Shown: piece by piece, positions 5,722 to 13,113 of the stretch
How the letters are laid out: every line of letters begins with the position of its first letter
How positions within the stretch are numbered: position 1 is the first letter of the stretch
NCBI GenBank assembly: GCA_011390235.1
Contig: JAABSS010000137.1
Coordinates: 1-14,132 of the forward strand
Direction of reading: 5' to 3'
DNA from: Desulfotignum sp.
GTDB lineage: Bacteria > Desulfobacterota > Desulfobacteria > Desulfobacterales > Desulfobacteraceae
Length of the DNA: 14,132 bases
Notes under the pieces: model-generated
Database searches by the model: none
Told to the model about the DNA's origin: nothing
The model's input: the letters and a program-made list of their open reading frames with translations, nothing else
Position numbers and translations under genes: made by a program

Positions 5722-7440
5722 ATGCGTGCCATATCATATAAAAATTTTCAGCCTGAGAATCTTCCCGTACCGGATGACAGGATTATGGAACTGATCCGGT
5801 ATACCTTAAAAGAAGATGTCGACATCCAACACCTGAGCCGCCTGATAGCCTTAAATCCTGTTTTAACCGCACAGATTCTGGGTTTTGTCAATTCAGCTTT
5901 TTTTGGGTTTTACCAATCTGTTGAAACTGTTTCTGAAGCGATTGTTGCCATGGGCATTGATCAACTTCGCAATCTGGTTTTGTGTTTTTCAGTCAAAGAG
6001 GCCTTGTCCAAAGCTGCCATACCTGGATTTGACAGCAACATTTTCTGGGAAGATGCCCTGCGAAGAGGGATTGCTGCCCGGCAGATCTCAAGTCTTGTGA
6101 AAGCTCCTGTGGAACAGGCGTTTACTGGCGGCATGATCCAGGATATCGGCCTGCTGGTTCTTTTTTCCATCGCACCTGGCAAAGTTGACAGATGGCCCCT
6201 TCTAAGGGCCAATCTTCCGGAAAAACGGCATGAAATGGAAAAAAAATTATTTCACACCACCCATGACAGTGTCGGGGCATTGCTGGCAAAAAAATGGCAT
6301 CTGCCGGAAACCTATATTACAGCCATTGCCTCCCATCACCATATTTTCAATCAAAAACGCAGCAGGCAAACGGCAGCAGCAGATGGGCGCACCGTCCTGT
6401 CATCTCTGATGGGTTTGGCTGATCTGTGCAATGCCGCTTTTACCTGTCATGACAAAGCAGCTGCTTTGTCTGCACTCAAACAACAGGCCAAAAAAATCTT
6501 CAGACTGGATGGGAATACAATAGAATCAGTATTGTCTCTTTTGCCGGACCAGGTTAAAGAAATGTCCTTTTCATTGGATATCAGTACAGGGACGCAACCT
6601 GATTTCAATACCGTGATGAACCAGGCCAATCAGAAATTGACTGAAGATAATATCAGTTACGTGGAATTGACCTGGAAATTGCAAAAATCCCTTCAACAAA
6701 GGGATGAATATGCTGCAAAACTGGAAGCTGAACTGGATATTGCCCGGGAAATCCAGAAAAATCTGCAGCCGGATATTGGCCAGATCCCTCAGGTGGCGGC
6801 ATTCAATATTCCTGCGTTTCATCTTTCAGGTGATTTTTACGACTATTTTGTAAAATCGGACGGCACCATCTGTTTCTGTCTGGGAGATGTTTCAGGAAAA
6901 GGAACATCCGCCGCACTCCTCATGGCAAAAGCCATTTCACTTTTTCGATGTTTGAGTAAAGTGGTTGATGATATCAGTCACATTGTTTATCTGATGAATA
7001 ATGAACTTTATGAAACTGCCACCAGAGGAATGTTTGTTACTTTTGTGGGAGGATGGCTTGATCCTGGTTCACGGGAAATATCACTGATTAATGTGGGACA
7101 TTTACCCCCCTTGCTGGTAAATGAAAAAGATATCTTCAAAATTCTTCCTTCAGCACCCCCTCTGGGTATCATACCGGATGCAGTGCATTCTGTCAGAAAA
7201 TTTTCTCTTGCTGACAGCCGGTTGTATATGTATACGGACGGATTCACGGAAGGCCGGATTACAAAGAAAAAATCTTGCAACATTGATAAAAAACTGAACT
7301 TTGACGGTTTTTTGCGGTGGTTGATTCAGTCCAAAAAAATGCAGCTGGATGACCAGATAACCTGGATAAAAAAACGATGCACTGATTATCTTGTACCCCG
7401 GACGGATGATTTAACCTTGATGATTTTGTCCGGAGAATGA
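5722..7440 (+). CDS. HDOD domain - coiled coil - SpoIIE/PP2C-type serine phosphatase
   Basis: The protein has 572 residues and no signal peptide or membrane segment. Residues about 15-215 are an HDOD domain (LIALNPVLTAQILGFVNSAF, then AIVAMGIDQLRNLVLCFSV), a catalytically inert HD relative used for signalling. A helical link and a coiled coil at about 300-345 (LQKSLQQRDEYAAKLEAELD) lead to a PP2C phosphatase of the SpoIIE/RsbU type. This has GDFYDYF at 370-376, GDVSGKG at 388-394, YTDGFTEG at 504-511 and the terminal DDLTLMIL with D562/D563; the metal-binding Asp set is complete. Such phosphatases act on anti-sigma-factor antagonists or other phosphoproteins. There is no receiver domain, so HDOD is probably the input. 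No partner kinase or STAS protein is encoded nearby. The Shine-Dalgarno is weak. The gene is more AT-rich than its neighbours. Confidence 0.88.
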   Translation: MRAISYKNFQPENLPVPDDRIMELIRYTLKEDVDIQHLSRLIALNPVLTAQILGFVNSAFFGFYQSVETVSEAIVAMGIDQLRNLVLCFSVKEALSKAAIPGFDSNIFWEDALRRGIAARQISSLVKAPVEQAFTGGMIQDIGLLVLFSIAPGKVDRWPLLRANLPEKRHEMEKKLFHTTHDSVGALLAKKWHLPETYITAIASHHHIFNQKRSRQTAAADGRTVLSSLMGLADLCNAAFTCHDKAAALSALKQQAKKIFRLDGNTIESVLSLLPDQVKEMSFSLDISTGTQPDFNTVMNQANQKLTEDNISYVELTWKLQKSLQQRDEYAAKLEAELDIAREIQKNLQPDIGQIPQVAAFNIPAFHLSGDFYDYFVKSDGTICFCLGDVSGKGTSAALLMAKAISLFRCLSKVVDDISHIVYLMNNELYETATRGMFVTFVGGWLDPGSREISLINVGHLPPLLVNEKDIFKILPSAPPLGIIPDAVHSVRKFSLADSRLYMYTDGFTEGRITKKKSCNIDKKLNFDGFLRWLIQSKKMQLDDQITWIKKRCTDYLVPRTDDLTLMILSGE

Positions 7441-7495
7441 TCCGATTTTTTCGGGCCGGTATTCCGATCTCTGGAGAATAAAAAAAACCGGATCA
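7438..7495. terminator. Inverted repeat between convergent genes, possible bidirectional terminator
   Basis: TGATCCG at 7438-7444 and CGGATCA at 7489-7495 are exact reverse complements. T-rich (7446-7451) and A-rich (7480-7487) runs lie just inside the arms, and CCGGT/ACCGG (7456-7460/7487-7491) offers a competing pairing. The convergent stops of the phosphatase gene and the DHH gene border it. The large loop makes it a non-classical terminator, so this is a weak call. Confidence 0.3.
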
Positions 7496-7496
7496 G

Positions 7497-8393
7497 CTAC
7501 ACAGGCGCATTGACCTCCAGGACCAGTATGATCTCATTGATTTTCTGCTGGGCATCTTTTGCCTCCAGGGTGCAGCCGCCGGCACCGGCATGGCCCCCGC
7601 CGCCGTAGCGAGCCAGCAGCTGCCCCACATTCACCCGGCAGTTGCGGTTGAAAATGCTGTGCCCGATACTTACCAGCACATGGGTTTTTTCAGGTTCGGT
7701 ATACCGGAGTTTGACACTGGCAACGGTATCGGGAAACAGGCAGTAGATCAGAAACCGGTTGCCCGACGGCACAGGATCCAGGCCCCTGAAATCGGTAATG
7801 GAAATTTGGCCCCGAATGCGGGTATATTCCTTTAGGTAAGCGGCATACGCCTTGTTTTCCTGGATCACGATATCACAGCGTTCCCTGACTATGGGATCAG
7901 CCATGACAGTTTCAATATCCCGGGTACTGAGCATCTTTACCAGACGGTTCCAATAAGCTGCGTCCGTATTGTCCCGGTTTTTGATGGTCATGGACAAAAG
8001 GACATAAGGATAATCCTGGGGGTGCAGGACCTGATCTTTGGTCAAACTGGCTGAATCAATGATATCGGTGTGAAAAACCAGATCATCAAACCGGCTGTCC
8101 AGATGTCCGGATGTTTTATAATATTTATGGACCACGCCGGCGGCTGAATCGACAATTTCATGGGCCCCTTCAAACGCCTGTTCCGGTGTGTTGGAAACAT
8201 GGTGGTCAAACCACAGAGAACATCTGGGATCATGGGGCAGGTTGGCCAGAATATCACCGGGTTTTATGTCTGCTTTTTTTTTCTGGACCTCATTGGGTTC
8301 CACCCAGTATATATCCGTGTCAATATGCAATGCTTCACGCAGCAGCACTGCGCATACAATACCGTCAAAATCAGGCCGGGTTACAATTCTCAT
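7497..8393 (-). CDS. DHH/DHHA1-family phosphoesterase (NrnA/exopolyphosphatase-like)
   Basis: This 298-residue cytoplasmic protein has a two-domain DHH phosphoesterase layout. Motif I is RPDFDG (D8 and D10), the name-giving DHH is at residues 63-65 (WFDHHVSN), and further metal-ligand candidates are D110 and D113 (HTDIIDS). The DHHA1 substrate-binding motif RYGGGGHAGAGG begins at residue 262. Relatives degrade short oligoribonucleotides, pAp, cyclic-dinucleotide products or polyphosphate with Mn2+; which of these applies cannot be decided from sequence. AGGA (plus 8401-8404) stands 7 nt upstream of the ATG at 8393 and supports the start. It is convergent with the phosphatase gene (56 bp apart) and divergent from the YigZ gene. 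Neighbours do not reveal its substrate. Confidence 0.85.
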   Translation of the reverse strand: MRIVTRPDFDGIVCAVLLREALHIDTDIYWVEPNEVQKKKADIKPGDILANLPHDPRCSLWFDHHVSNTPEQAFEGAHEIVDSAAGVVHKYYKTSGHLDSRFDDLVFHTDIIDSASLTKDQVLHPQDYPYVLLSMTIKNRDNTDAAYWNRLVKMLSTRDIETVMADPIVRERCDIVIQENKAYAAYLKEYTRIRGQISITDFRGLDPVPSGNRFLIYCLFPDTVASVKLRYTEPEKTHVLVSIGHSIFNRNCRVNVGQLLARYGGGGHAGAGGCTLEAKDAQQKINEIILVLEVNAPV

Positions 8394-8552
8394 GGGAAAA
8401 TCCTGGATAACATGTAATAATAAAAAGTAATAATGGAAATTTTCATGCAGGGCAGTGTATAAACCATTCTCGATAAATTTTCAAGGATGAATGGGAAATA
8501 CCACCCCCCTGAATGGTAATGTGACAACCAACACTTCGGACAAAAAAACCGC

Positions 8553-9173
8553 ATGGCCCCCAAAAAACAATTTTACTCCATTGCAGGATCAGCAGAAAAA
8601 AGCACCTATACAGCCCGGCTTAAAATCAAACGGTCACTTTTCATCTGCCACCTGTCCCATGCCGGTTCCATTGATGCAGCCAAAGAGTTCATTTCAAAAA
8701 TTTCCAGAGAAAACAAAACCGCCACCCATAACTGCTGGGCCTATATTGTGGGGGATGCCGGCCAGGTTTGTCACAGTTCCGATGCAGGTGAACCGTCAGG
8801 CACGGCAGGCAGACCCATGCGCAATGTGCTGGCCTCCCACAGCATGACCCATGTGGCAGCGGTTGTGACCCGGCACTATGGCGGGGTGAAGCTGGGGGTC
8901 CGGGGATTGATCCAGGCGTATTCAGATGCAGTGGCAGCGGCCCTTGATGGTGCCAAAAAAGTCAGGTTGGTCAAAGGTTTCCAGGTACGGATCCAGATCC
9001 CCTATGAATGCAATGATGTTTTTTTAAACCAGATCAGCCGTGTTGATGCCAAAATTATTGATACCGGGTATGGAGAGCAGGTTATCCATGAAATACTGAT
9101 AAAAACAGATCATGCGCAGGATTTTGAAAAATTGCTGTCTCAATATAAAAATCAGGGCCTGGTGGTATTGTAA
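8553..9173 (+). CDS. YigZ/IMPACT family protein
   Basis: The 206-residue protein carries the family marks in order: HNCWAYIVG at 59-67, DAGEPSGTAGRP at 77-88 and VTRHYGGVKLGVRGLIQAY at 105-123, followed by a ferredoxin-like C-terminal domain (DUF1949 type). Bacterial members such as E. coli YigZ are of unclear function; the eukaryotic relative IMPACT acts in translation control. In-frame stop TAA at 8517-8519 limits the start; the ATG at 8553 is the only ATG between it and the conserved core, but it has only a poor GGA 12 nt upstream. The 159-bp gap to the divergent DHH gene contains AT-rich sequence with a TATAAA at 8458-8463 but no convincing -35 box and no supported gene. Confidence 0.85.
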   Translation: MAPKKQFYSIAGSAEKSTYTARLKIKRSLFICHLSHAGSIDAAKEFISKISRENKTATHNCWAYIVGDAGQVCHSSDAGEPSGTAGRPMRNVLASHSMTHVAAVVTRHYGGVKLGVRGLIQAYSDAVAAALDGAKKVRLVKGFQVRIQIPYECNDVFLNQISRVDAKIIDTGYGEQVIHEILIKTDHAQDFEKLLSQYKNQGLVVL

Positions 9174-9192
9174 AGAAACGGTGAAAAAAATA

Positions 9193-9220
9193 TTGACACA
9201 GGAACAATTTTCAGTATTAT
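9193..9220 (+). promoter_or_regulatory. Strong promoter of the XRE-cupin/leuCD-like operon
   Basis: TTGACA (9193-9198) and TATTAT (9215-9220) are separated by 16 bp, 11 of 12 consensus bases. Transcription would begin near 9227, about 30 nt before the ATG at 9258. The 9180-9257 stretch is very AT-rich, so an operator for the first gene's own product may overlap it, although I see no clean palindrome. Confidence 0.6.
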
Positions 9221-9257
9221 TAAATTTTTATTAACTATACTAAAATATTATCGGCTT

Positions 9258-9842
9258 ATGAAAACAAAACTGGGTGCTTTATTACGGGCCATTCGCAACA
9301 CCCGGCAGTTCACCATCAAGGATGTGGCAACCAAGGCAGGCATCAGTTCCAGCCTTCTGTCCCAGATCGAGCGGAACCGGATTTCCCCTTCCCTGGACAC
9401 CTTGCTGCAGCTGCTGGAAGTATACGGTGTATCACCTGACAAATTCTTCAAGGACTACGAAACCCACTCCCGGGTGGAGATCATCCGGAAAAACGAACGC
9501 AAAATCTACAAGCGCAAGGGATTTTCCTATGAAAAACTCTGCGGTGAAAGCCAGACCAAAGGAAACCATTCCTTTAATGCCTTTTTTCTGGAACTGGCAC
9601 CGGGCCAGGAACGGGGAGATGCAGAAGACGGGCACCTGGGAAGGGAACTGGGCATCATTATCTCAGGGTCGGCCCAACTTATCTACGGAGAAGAACAGTA
9701 CCAGCTCCAAACCGGAGATTCGGTGTCATTTTTTTCCCAGATTCCCCATCTGATCCGCAACACATCCGATACCCTGCTCCAGGCCTACTGGGTGGTGACC
9801 CCGGCAGAGGGGGAAGATTATTTTGGTGAAAAAACAATCTGA
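9258..9842 (+). CDS. XRE-family transcriptional regulator with C-terminal cupin domain
   Basis: The 194-residue protein has an N-terminal XRE helix-turn-helix at about residues 5-62 (LRAIRNTRQFTIKDVATKAG, then SSSLLSQIERNRISPSLDTL) and a C-terminal cupin beta-barrel at about 105-185 (GHLGRELGIIISGSAQLIYG, GDSVSFFSQIPHLIRN). This MerR-size architecture is common in regulators that sense a small ligand through the cupin and control an adjacent catabolic or redox operon. The Shine-Dalgarno is weak. The start follows a strong promoter by about 30 nt. The LeuC-type gene begins 14 bp after its stop on the same strand, so it is probably the first gene of that operon, would be autoregulated, and may respond to the hydro-lyase substrate or product (inference). 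Confidence 0.88.
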   Translation: MKTKLGALLRAIRNTRQFTIKDVATKAGISSSLLSQIERNRISPSLDTLLQLLEVYGVSPDKFFKDYETHSRVEIIRKNERKIYKRKGFSYEKLCGESQTKGNHSFNAFFLELAPGQERGDAEDGHLGRELGIIISGSAQLIYGEEQYQLQTGDSVSFFSQIPHLIRNTSDTLLQAYWVVTPAEGEDYFGEKTI

Positions 9843-9856
9843 ATCAGGAGAATGCC

Positions 9857-11143
9857 ATGGGAAAAACAATCGCGGAAAAAATTTTTGATGCCCATCTTGT
9901 GGACCAGCCCTTTGGCGAGGTCAATGTATTGCGCCTGGACCGGGTGTTCTGCCACGAGATCACCACCCCCACAGCCATCCAGGACCTGGTGGCCCGGGGC
10001 AAGGACCGGGTGTTTGACCCGGACAAGATCAAGGCGGTCATTGACCATGTGACCCCTGCCAAAGATTCCAAAACAGCCCTCCAGGGAAAAATCCTCCGGG
10101 ACTGGGCCCGGCGGCACAGGATCACGGATTTTTTTGATATTGGCCGCAACGGGGTCTGTCATGCCATTTTCCCGGAAAAAGGCTTTGTCCGTCCCGGGTT
10201 TGTCATCATCATGGGCGATTCCCATACCTGCACCCACGGGGCGTTCGGTGCCTTTGCCGCAGGGGTGGGCACCACCGACCTGGAAGTGGGGATTCTAAAA
10301 GGGGTGTGCGCCTTTAAAAAACCGGACACCCTGAAAATCGAGATCTTCGGAACGCTGCGTGCCGGCGTATATGCCAAGGATGTGATTTTGGAAGTGATCC
10401 GGCAGATTACTGTCAACGGCGCCACCAACCAGGTCATTGAGTTCTGCGGCCCGGTGGTGGATGCCATGTCCATGGAAGCGCGCATGACCCTGTCCAATAT
10501 GGCGGTGGAAGCCGGTGCCACATCCGGCATCTGCCGGCCGGATGCAGTGACCGTGGATTACCTGTGGCCCTTTATCAAAGAGGAATACCCGGACAAAAAG
10601 GCGGCCTTTGATGATTTCTGCCGGTTTTTGCCGGATGCGGATGCCGTGTATGCGGCCTGCAAAACCATTGATGTCAGTGATCTGCCCCCCTTGACCACCT
10701 TCGGGTACAAGCCGGACAATGTAAAACCGGTGTCCGACATGGCCGGCACCCCTGTGGACCAGGTGTATATCGGTTCCTGTACCAACGGCCGCATGGAAGA
10801 CCTGCGCACGGCAGCCCGGGTCGTGGCGGGCAGAAAAACAGCCGATTCCGTCCGGGCCATCGTGTCTCCTGCCACCCCGGATGTGTTTTCCCGGGCCCTG
10901 GAAGAAGGATTGATAAAAATTTTCATGGATGCGGGATTCTGCGTCACCAACCCCACCTGCGGGGCGTGCCTGGGCATGAGCAACGGGGTCCTGGCATCAG
11001 GAGAGGTGGCAGCTGCCACCACCAACCGCAATTTCGCCGGCCGCATGGGCAAAGGCGGCATGGTACATCTTATGAGCCCTGCCACGGCTGCTGCCACAGC
11101 CCTGACAGGCACCATTACCAATTCGCATCTTTTTGAAAACTAG
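9857..11143 (+). CDS. Aconitase-superfamily hydro-lyase large subunit (3-isopropylmalate dehydratase / homoaconitase type)
   Basis: The 428-residue protein has the length of the short, archaeal-type LeuC/HacA large subunits rather than the roughly 466-residue enterobacterial LeuC. The [4Fe-4S] ligands are visible: C308 in IGSCTNGR and C368/C371 in NPTCGACLG. Active-site motifs GDSHTCTHGAFGAFAAGVGT (from residue 120) and TTNRNFAGRMG are intact. With the small subunit it would reversibly dehydrate and rehydrate a 2- or 3-hydroxy acid in the cytoplasm; isopropylmalate, homocitrate and other malate-type acids are handled by close relatives. AGGAG stands 6-7 nt before the ATG at 9857. No leuA or leuB is nearby, and the preceding regulator suggests specialised use, so I leave the symbol blank although leuC would be the automatic name. 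Confidence 0.9.
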   Translation: MGKTIAEKIFDAHLVDQPFGEVNVLRLDRVFCHEITTPTAIQDLVARGKDRVFDPDKIKAVIDHVTPAKDSKTALQGKILRDWARRHRITDFFDIGRNGVCHAIFPEKGFVRPGFVIIMGDSHTCTHGAFGAFAAGVGTTDLEVGILKGVCAFKKPDTLKIEIFGTLRAGVYAKDVILEVIRQITVNGATNQVIEFCGPVVDAMSMEARMTLSNMAVEAGATSGICRPDAVTVDYLWPFIKEEYPDKKAAFDDFCRFLPDADAVYAACKTIDVSDLPPLTTFGYKPDNVKPVSDMAGTPVDQVYIGSCTNGRMEDLRTAARVVAGRKTADSVRAIVSPATPDVFSRALEEGLIKIFMDAGFCVTNPTCGACLGMSNGVLASGEVAAATTNRNFAGRMGKGGMVHLMSPATAAATALTGTITNSHLFEN

Positions 11144-11152
11144 GAGGCTGCC

Positions 11153-11677
11153 ATGAGATCATTCAGCGGAACCGCCCTGTGTCTGGACCGGTCCGATATC
11201 AACACCGATGAAATTATCCCGGCACGGTACCTGACGGAAATCGAAAAAACCGCCATGGGACCCCATCTGATGGAAGACCTGGAACTGGAAGGATTTGATC
11301 CGAAGCAGGACCTGAAAGGGATCGGCGTGCTGGTGGCCAGGCGGAATTTCGGGTGCGGATCTTCCCGGGAACATGCACCCTGGGCCCTGGAAGTCAACGG
11401 AATTCATGTGGTTATTGCCCTAAGTTTTGCCAGAATTTTTTACCAGAACATGTTCAACTGCGGCATGCTGGCCATCACCCTGGACCGGGAAGAGATCGAC
11501 AGCCTTTTCAAGGATGGCCGGCAGTCATCCATTCACATATCAGTGGATGTGGACACATCCGACATTCTGGTGACCACAAGCCGGGGAACACGGGCTGTGC
11601 CGTTCACCCTTTCTGAATTTGATAAAGCCCTGGTAAAAGCAGGGGGGTGGGTGGAATACGCAGACAAAAATTATTAA
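11153..11677 (+). CDS. Aconitase-superfamily hydro-lyase small (swivel) subunit, LeuD type
   Basis: The 174-residue protein begins 9 bp after the large subunit, with TAGGAGG just before the ATG. DINTDEIIPARYLTE at residues 15-29 is the substrate-loop region of LeuD/homoaconitase small subunits, and GCGSSREHAPWAL at 67-79 is the strongly conserved swivel-domain motif carrying the substrate-binding serines and arginine. It docks on the large subunit to complete the active site. The loop residues are Y-L-T-E; methanogen homoaconitase uses Y-L-R-T and methanogen isopropylmalate isomerase Y-L-V-(Y/M), so it fits neither diagnostic pattern. The family is certain, the substrate is open. It is the last gene of the XRE-cupin operon, because a new promoter starts 6 bp downstream. 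Confidence 0.9.
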   Translation: MRSFSGTALCLDRSDINTDEIIPARYLTEIEKTAMGPHLMEDLELEGFDPKQDLKGIGVLVARRNFGCGSSREHAPWALEVNGIHVVIALSFARIFYQNMFNCGMLAITLDREEIDSLFKDGRQSSIHISVDVDTSDILVTTSRGTRAVPFTLSEFDKALVKAGGWVEYADKNY

Positions 11678-11682
11678 TCATG

Positions 11683-11711
11683 TTGACCGCATCACAAGTG
11701 GTCACTATAAT
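11683..11711 (+). promoter_or_regulatory. Near-perfect sigma-70-type promoter of the radical SAM gene
   Basis: TTGACC (11683-11688), a 17-bp spacer and TATAAT (11706-11711) give 11 of 12 consensus bases with ideal spacing. Transcription would start near 11718, about 50 nt before the ATG at 11768, separating this gene from the leuCD-like operon. An AGTG-N2-CACT dyad (11697-11706) lies at the edge of the -10 box and could be an operator. Confidence 0.65.
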
Positions 11712-11747
11712 TAACAATATATTAGTCAGCTTGGCAAGCCATATAAA

Positions 11748-11759
11748 CCCTTTAAAGGG
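11748..11759. promoter_or_regulatory. Perfect 12-bp palindrome over the Shine-Dalgarno of the radical SAM gene
   Basis: CCCTTTAAAGGG is exactly self-complementary. Its 3' half supplies the AGGGAG ribosome-binding site (11756-11761), 6 nt before the ATG at 11768. In DNA it could be an operator; in RNA the CCC/GGG pairing could weakly mask the Shine-Dalgarno. A function is not shown. Confidence 0.3.
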
Positions 11760-11767
11760 AGCATGCC

Positions 11768-13084
11768 ATGAACGTATTGATCATTTCAGCAAATTCCCTG
11801 CCCATGTCCCCGGTTGGGGCAGCATATATAGCCGGATCTGCACTGGAGGCCGGCCACCGGGTGGCTGTCTTCGACTGCCTGCCGGATCAGGGAGATGAAA
11901 CCGGATTTATCGCCTGCCTGGAACAGTTTAAACCGGATGTGGTGGGTCTGTCCATTCCCCTGGTCACCTGTGATATACCGGAAAATCCCCTTAAAAACAA
12001 ATTTGTTTTCACCGATATCCGTCCCATGCTCAACCGCCTGGTGACCATTGCCAGGCAGCAGACCGATGCACTGCTGGTGGCCGGAGGCAGCGCATTCAAT
12101 TATTTTCCGGCAGACTGGCTCACCTGCCTGGATATTGACTTTGGCCTTGTGGGAGAATGTGAATCCAGCTTTCCTTTGTTTCTGGATGCCTGCTCCCGGG
12201 AAAAGACCTTGCAGCGGGTACCGGGCATTGTTATCCGCAGCGGCGAAACTTTTCATACCCGGCCCTGGCAGGAAATAAAGGATCTGGATACCATGCCCCT
12301 GCCGGCATATCACCTGTTTGATACCACATTCTACAACCGCATGGGTATTCCCTGGGGCATGGTCACCAAGCGGGGGTGTTCCTTTGGGTGCACCTATTGC
12401 TCCAGCAGCTTTCCCAATGGCCGTGAGTACCGCACCAAATCCTTTGGCCGGATTCTGGCGGAAATCCGCCATATCATCTCCTGTACCGGAGCAGTTGATA
12501 TCAATTTCTGCGACACCAGTTTCAACTGCCCCATTCCTTATGTCAAAACCCTGTTCCAGACCCTGGCAAATGTAAACACAAACCTGCAATGGCGGTCCGG
12601 GACTTTCAAGCCCCTGGGGATTTCCCCGGAGTTCTGCAATCTGCTCAAGGCATCCGGGTGCACTTTTGCGGGCCTTTCCATTGAAACCGCATCAGCCCGG
12701 CTTCTGGCCAATATGAACCGGGGATACAGAAAAGATGATATCAGATCTGCCTTGAACAACCTGGCAGAATCCCGCATTGATCATGGTATTTCACTGGTTC
12801 TGGGCGGACCGGGAGAAACCATGGCCTCCATCAGAGAAACCTTTGATCTGGTGGAATCTTATCCCGACATCACAGCGGTGTGGATCAATATCGGAGTATT
12901 CGGGCTGAAACGCCATCTGCAGCCACTGATCCCTGAATGCGGAAAACCCCGCCTGTTCCAGGATGCCTTTTATATTTCCCCGGAACTGGACCGGGATGAG
13001 CTGGAAGATTTCATTGAAACCCTGGGGGACCACAAAAATTTTCTGGTGCAGATCAACAAACCCTGGGCCGAATATAAGCAATAA
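11768..13084 (+). CDS. Radical SAM protein with N-terminal cobalamin-binding-like domain
   Basis: The 438-residue protein begins with a Rossmann-like B12-binding-type domain at about residues 1-150 (MNVLIISANSLP, SPVGAAYIAGSALEAGH, then FKPDVVGLSIP and LLVAGGSAF, VGECESSF). The DxHxxG motif of base-off cobalamin binders is not seen, so cobalamin binding is doubtful. The radical SAM core follows: TKRGCSFGCTYC holds the [4Fe-4S] ligands C204, C208 and C211. GPGETMASIRETFDLVE is typical of B12-radical SAM proteins. There is no TRAM or recognisable C-terminal accessory domain. The reaction and substrate are unknown; relatives do methylations, ring rearrangements and cofactor or lipid modifications. 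It has its own promoter, AGGGAG 6 nt before the ATG, and is convergent with nadK across 29 bp that hold no clear terminator. Confidence 0.85.
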   Translation: MNVLIISANSLPMSPVGAAYIAGSALEAGHRVAVFDCLPDQGDETGFIACLEQFKPDVVGLSIPLVTCDIPENPLKNKFVFTDIRPMLNRLVTIARQQTDALLVAGGSAFNYFPADWLTCLDIDFGLVGECESSFPLFLDACSREKTLQRVPGIVIRSGETFHTRPWQEIKDLDTMPLPAYHLFDTTFYNRMGIPWGMVTKRGCSFGCTYCSSSFPNGREYRTKSFGRILAEIRHIISCTGAVDINFCDTSFNCPIPYVKTLFQTLANVNTNLQWRSGTFKPLGISPEFCNLLKASGCTFAGLSIETASARLLANMNRGYRKDDIRSALNNLAESRIDHGISLVLGGPGETMASIRETFDLVESYPDITAVWINIGVFGLKRHLQPLIPECGKPRLFQDAFYISPELDRDELEDFIETLGDHKNFLVQINKPWAEYKQ

Positions 13085-13113
13085 CAACCATATTGATGAT
13101 CGGGGTCAGGGAC

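Noticed and set aside
8488..8847. ATG codons at 8488 and 8491 after AAGGA, the latter opening a 118-codon frame
   Set aside because: The spacing to AAGGA is too short, the 8488 frame stops after 10 codons, and the 8491 frame is a Pro/Lys-rich shadow of the clearly conserved YigZ frame. It does leave the YigZ start slightly uncertain.
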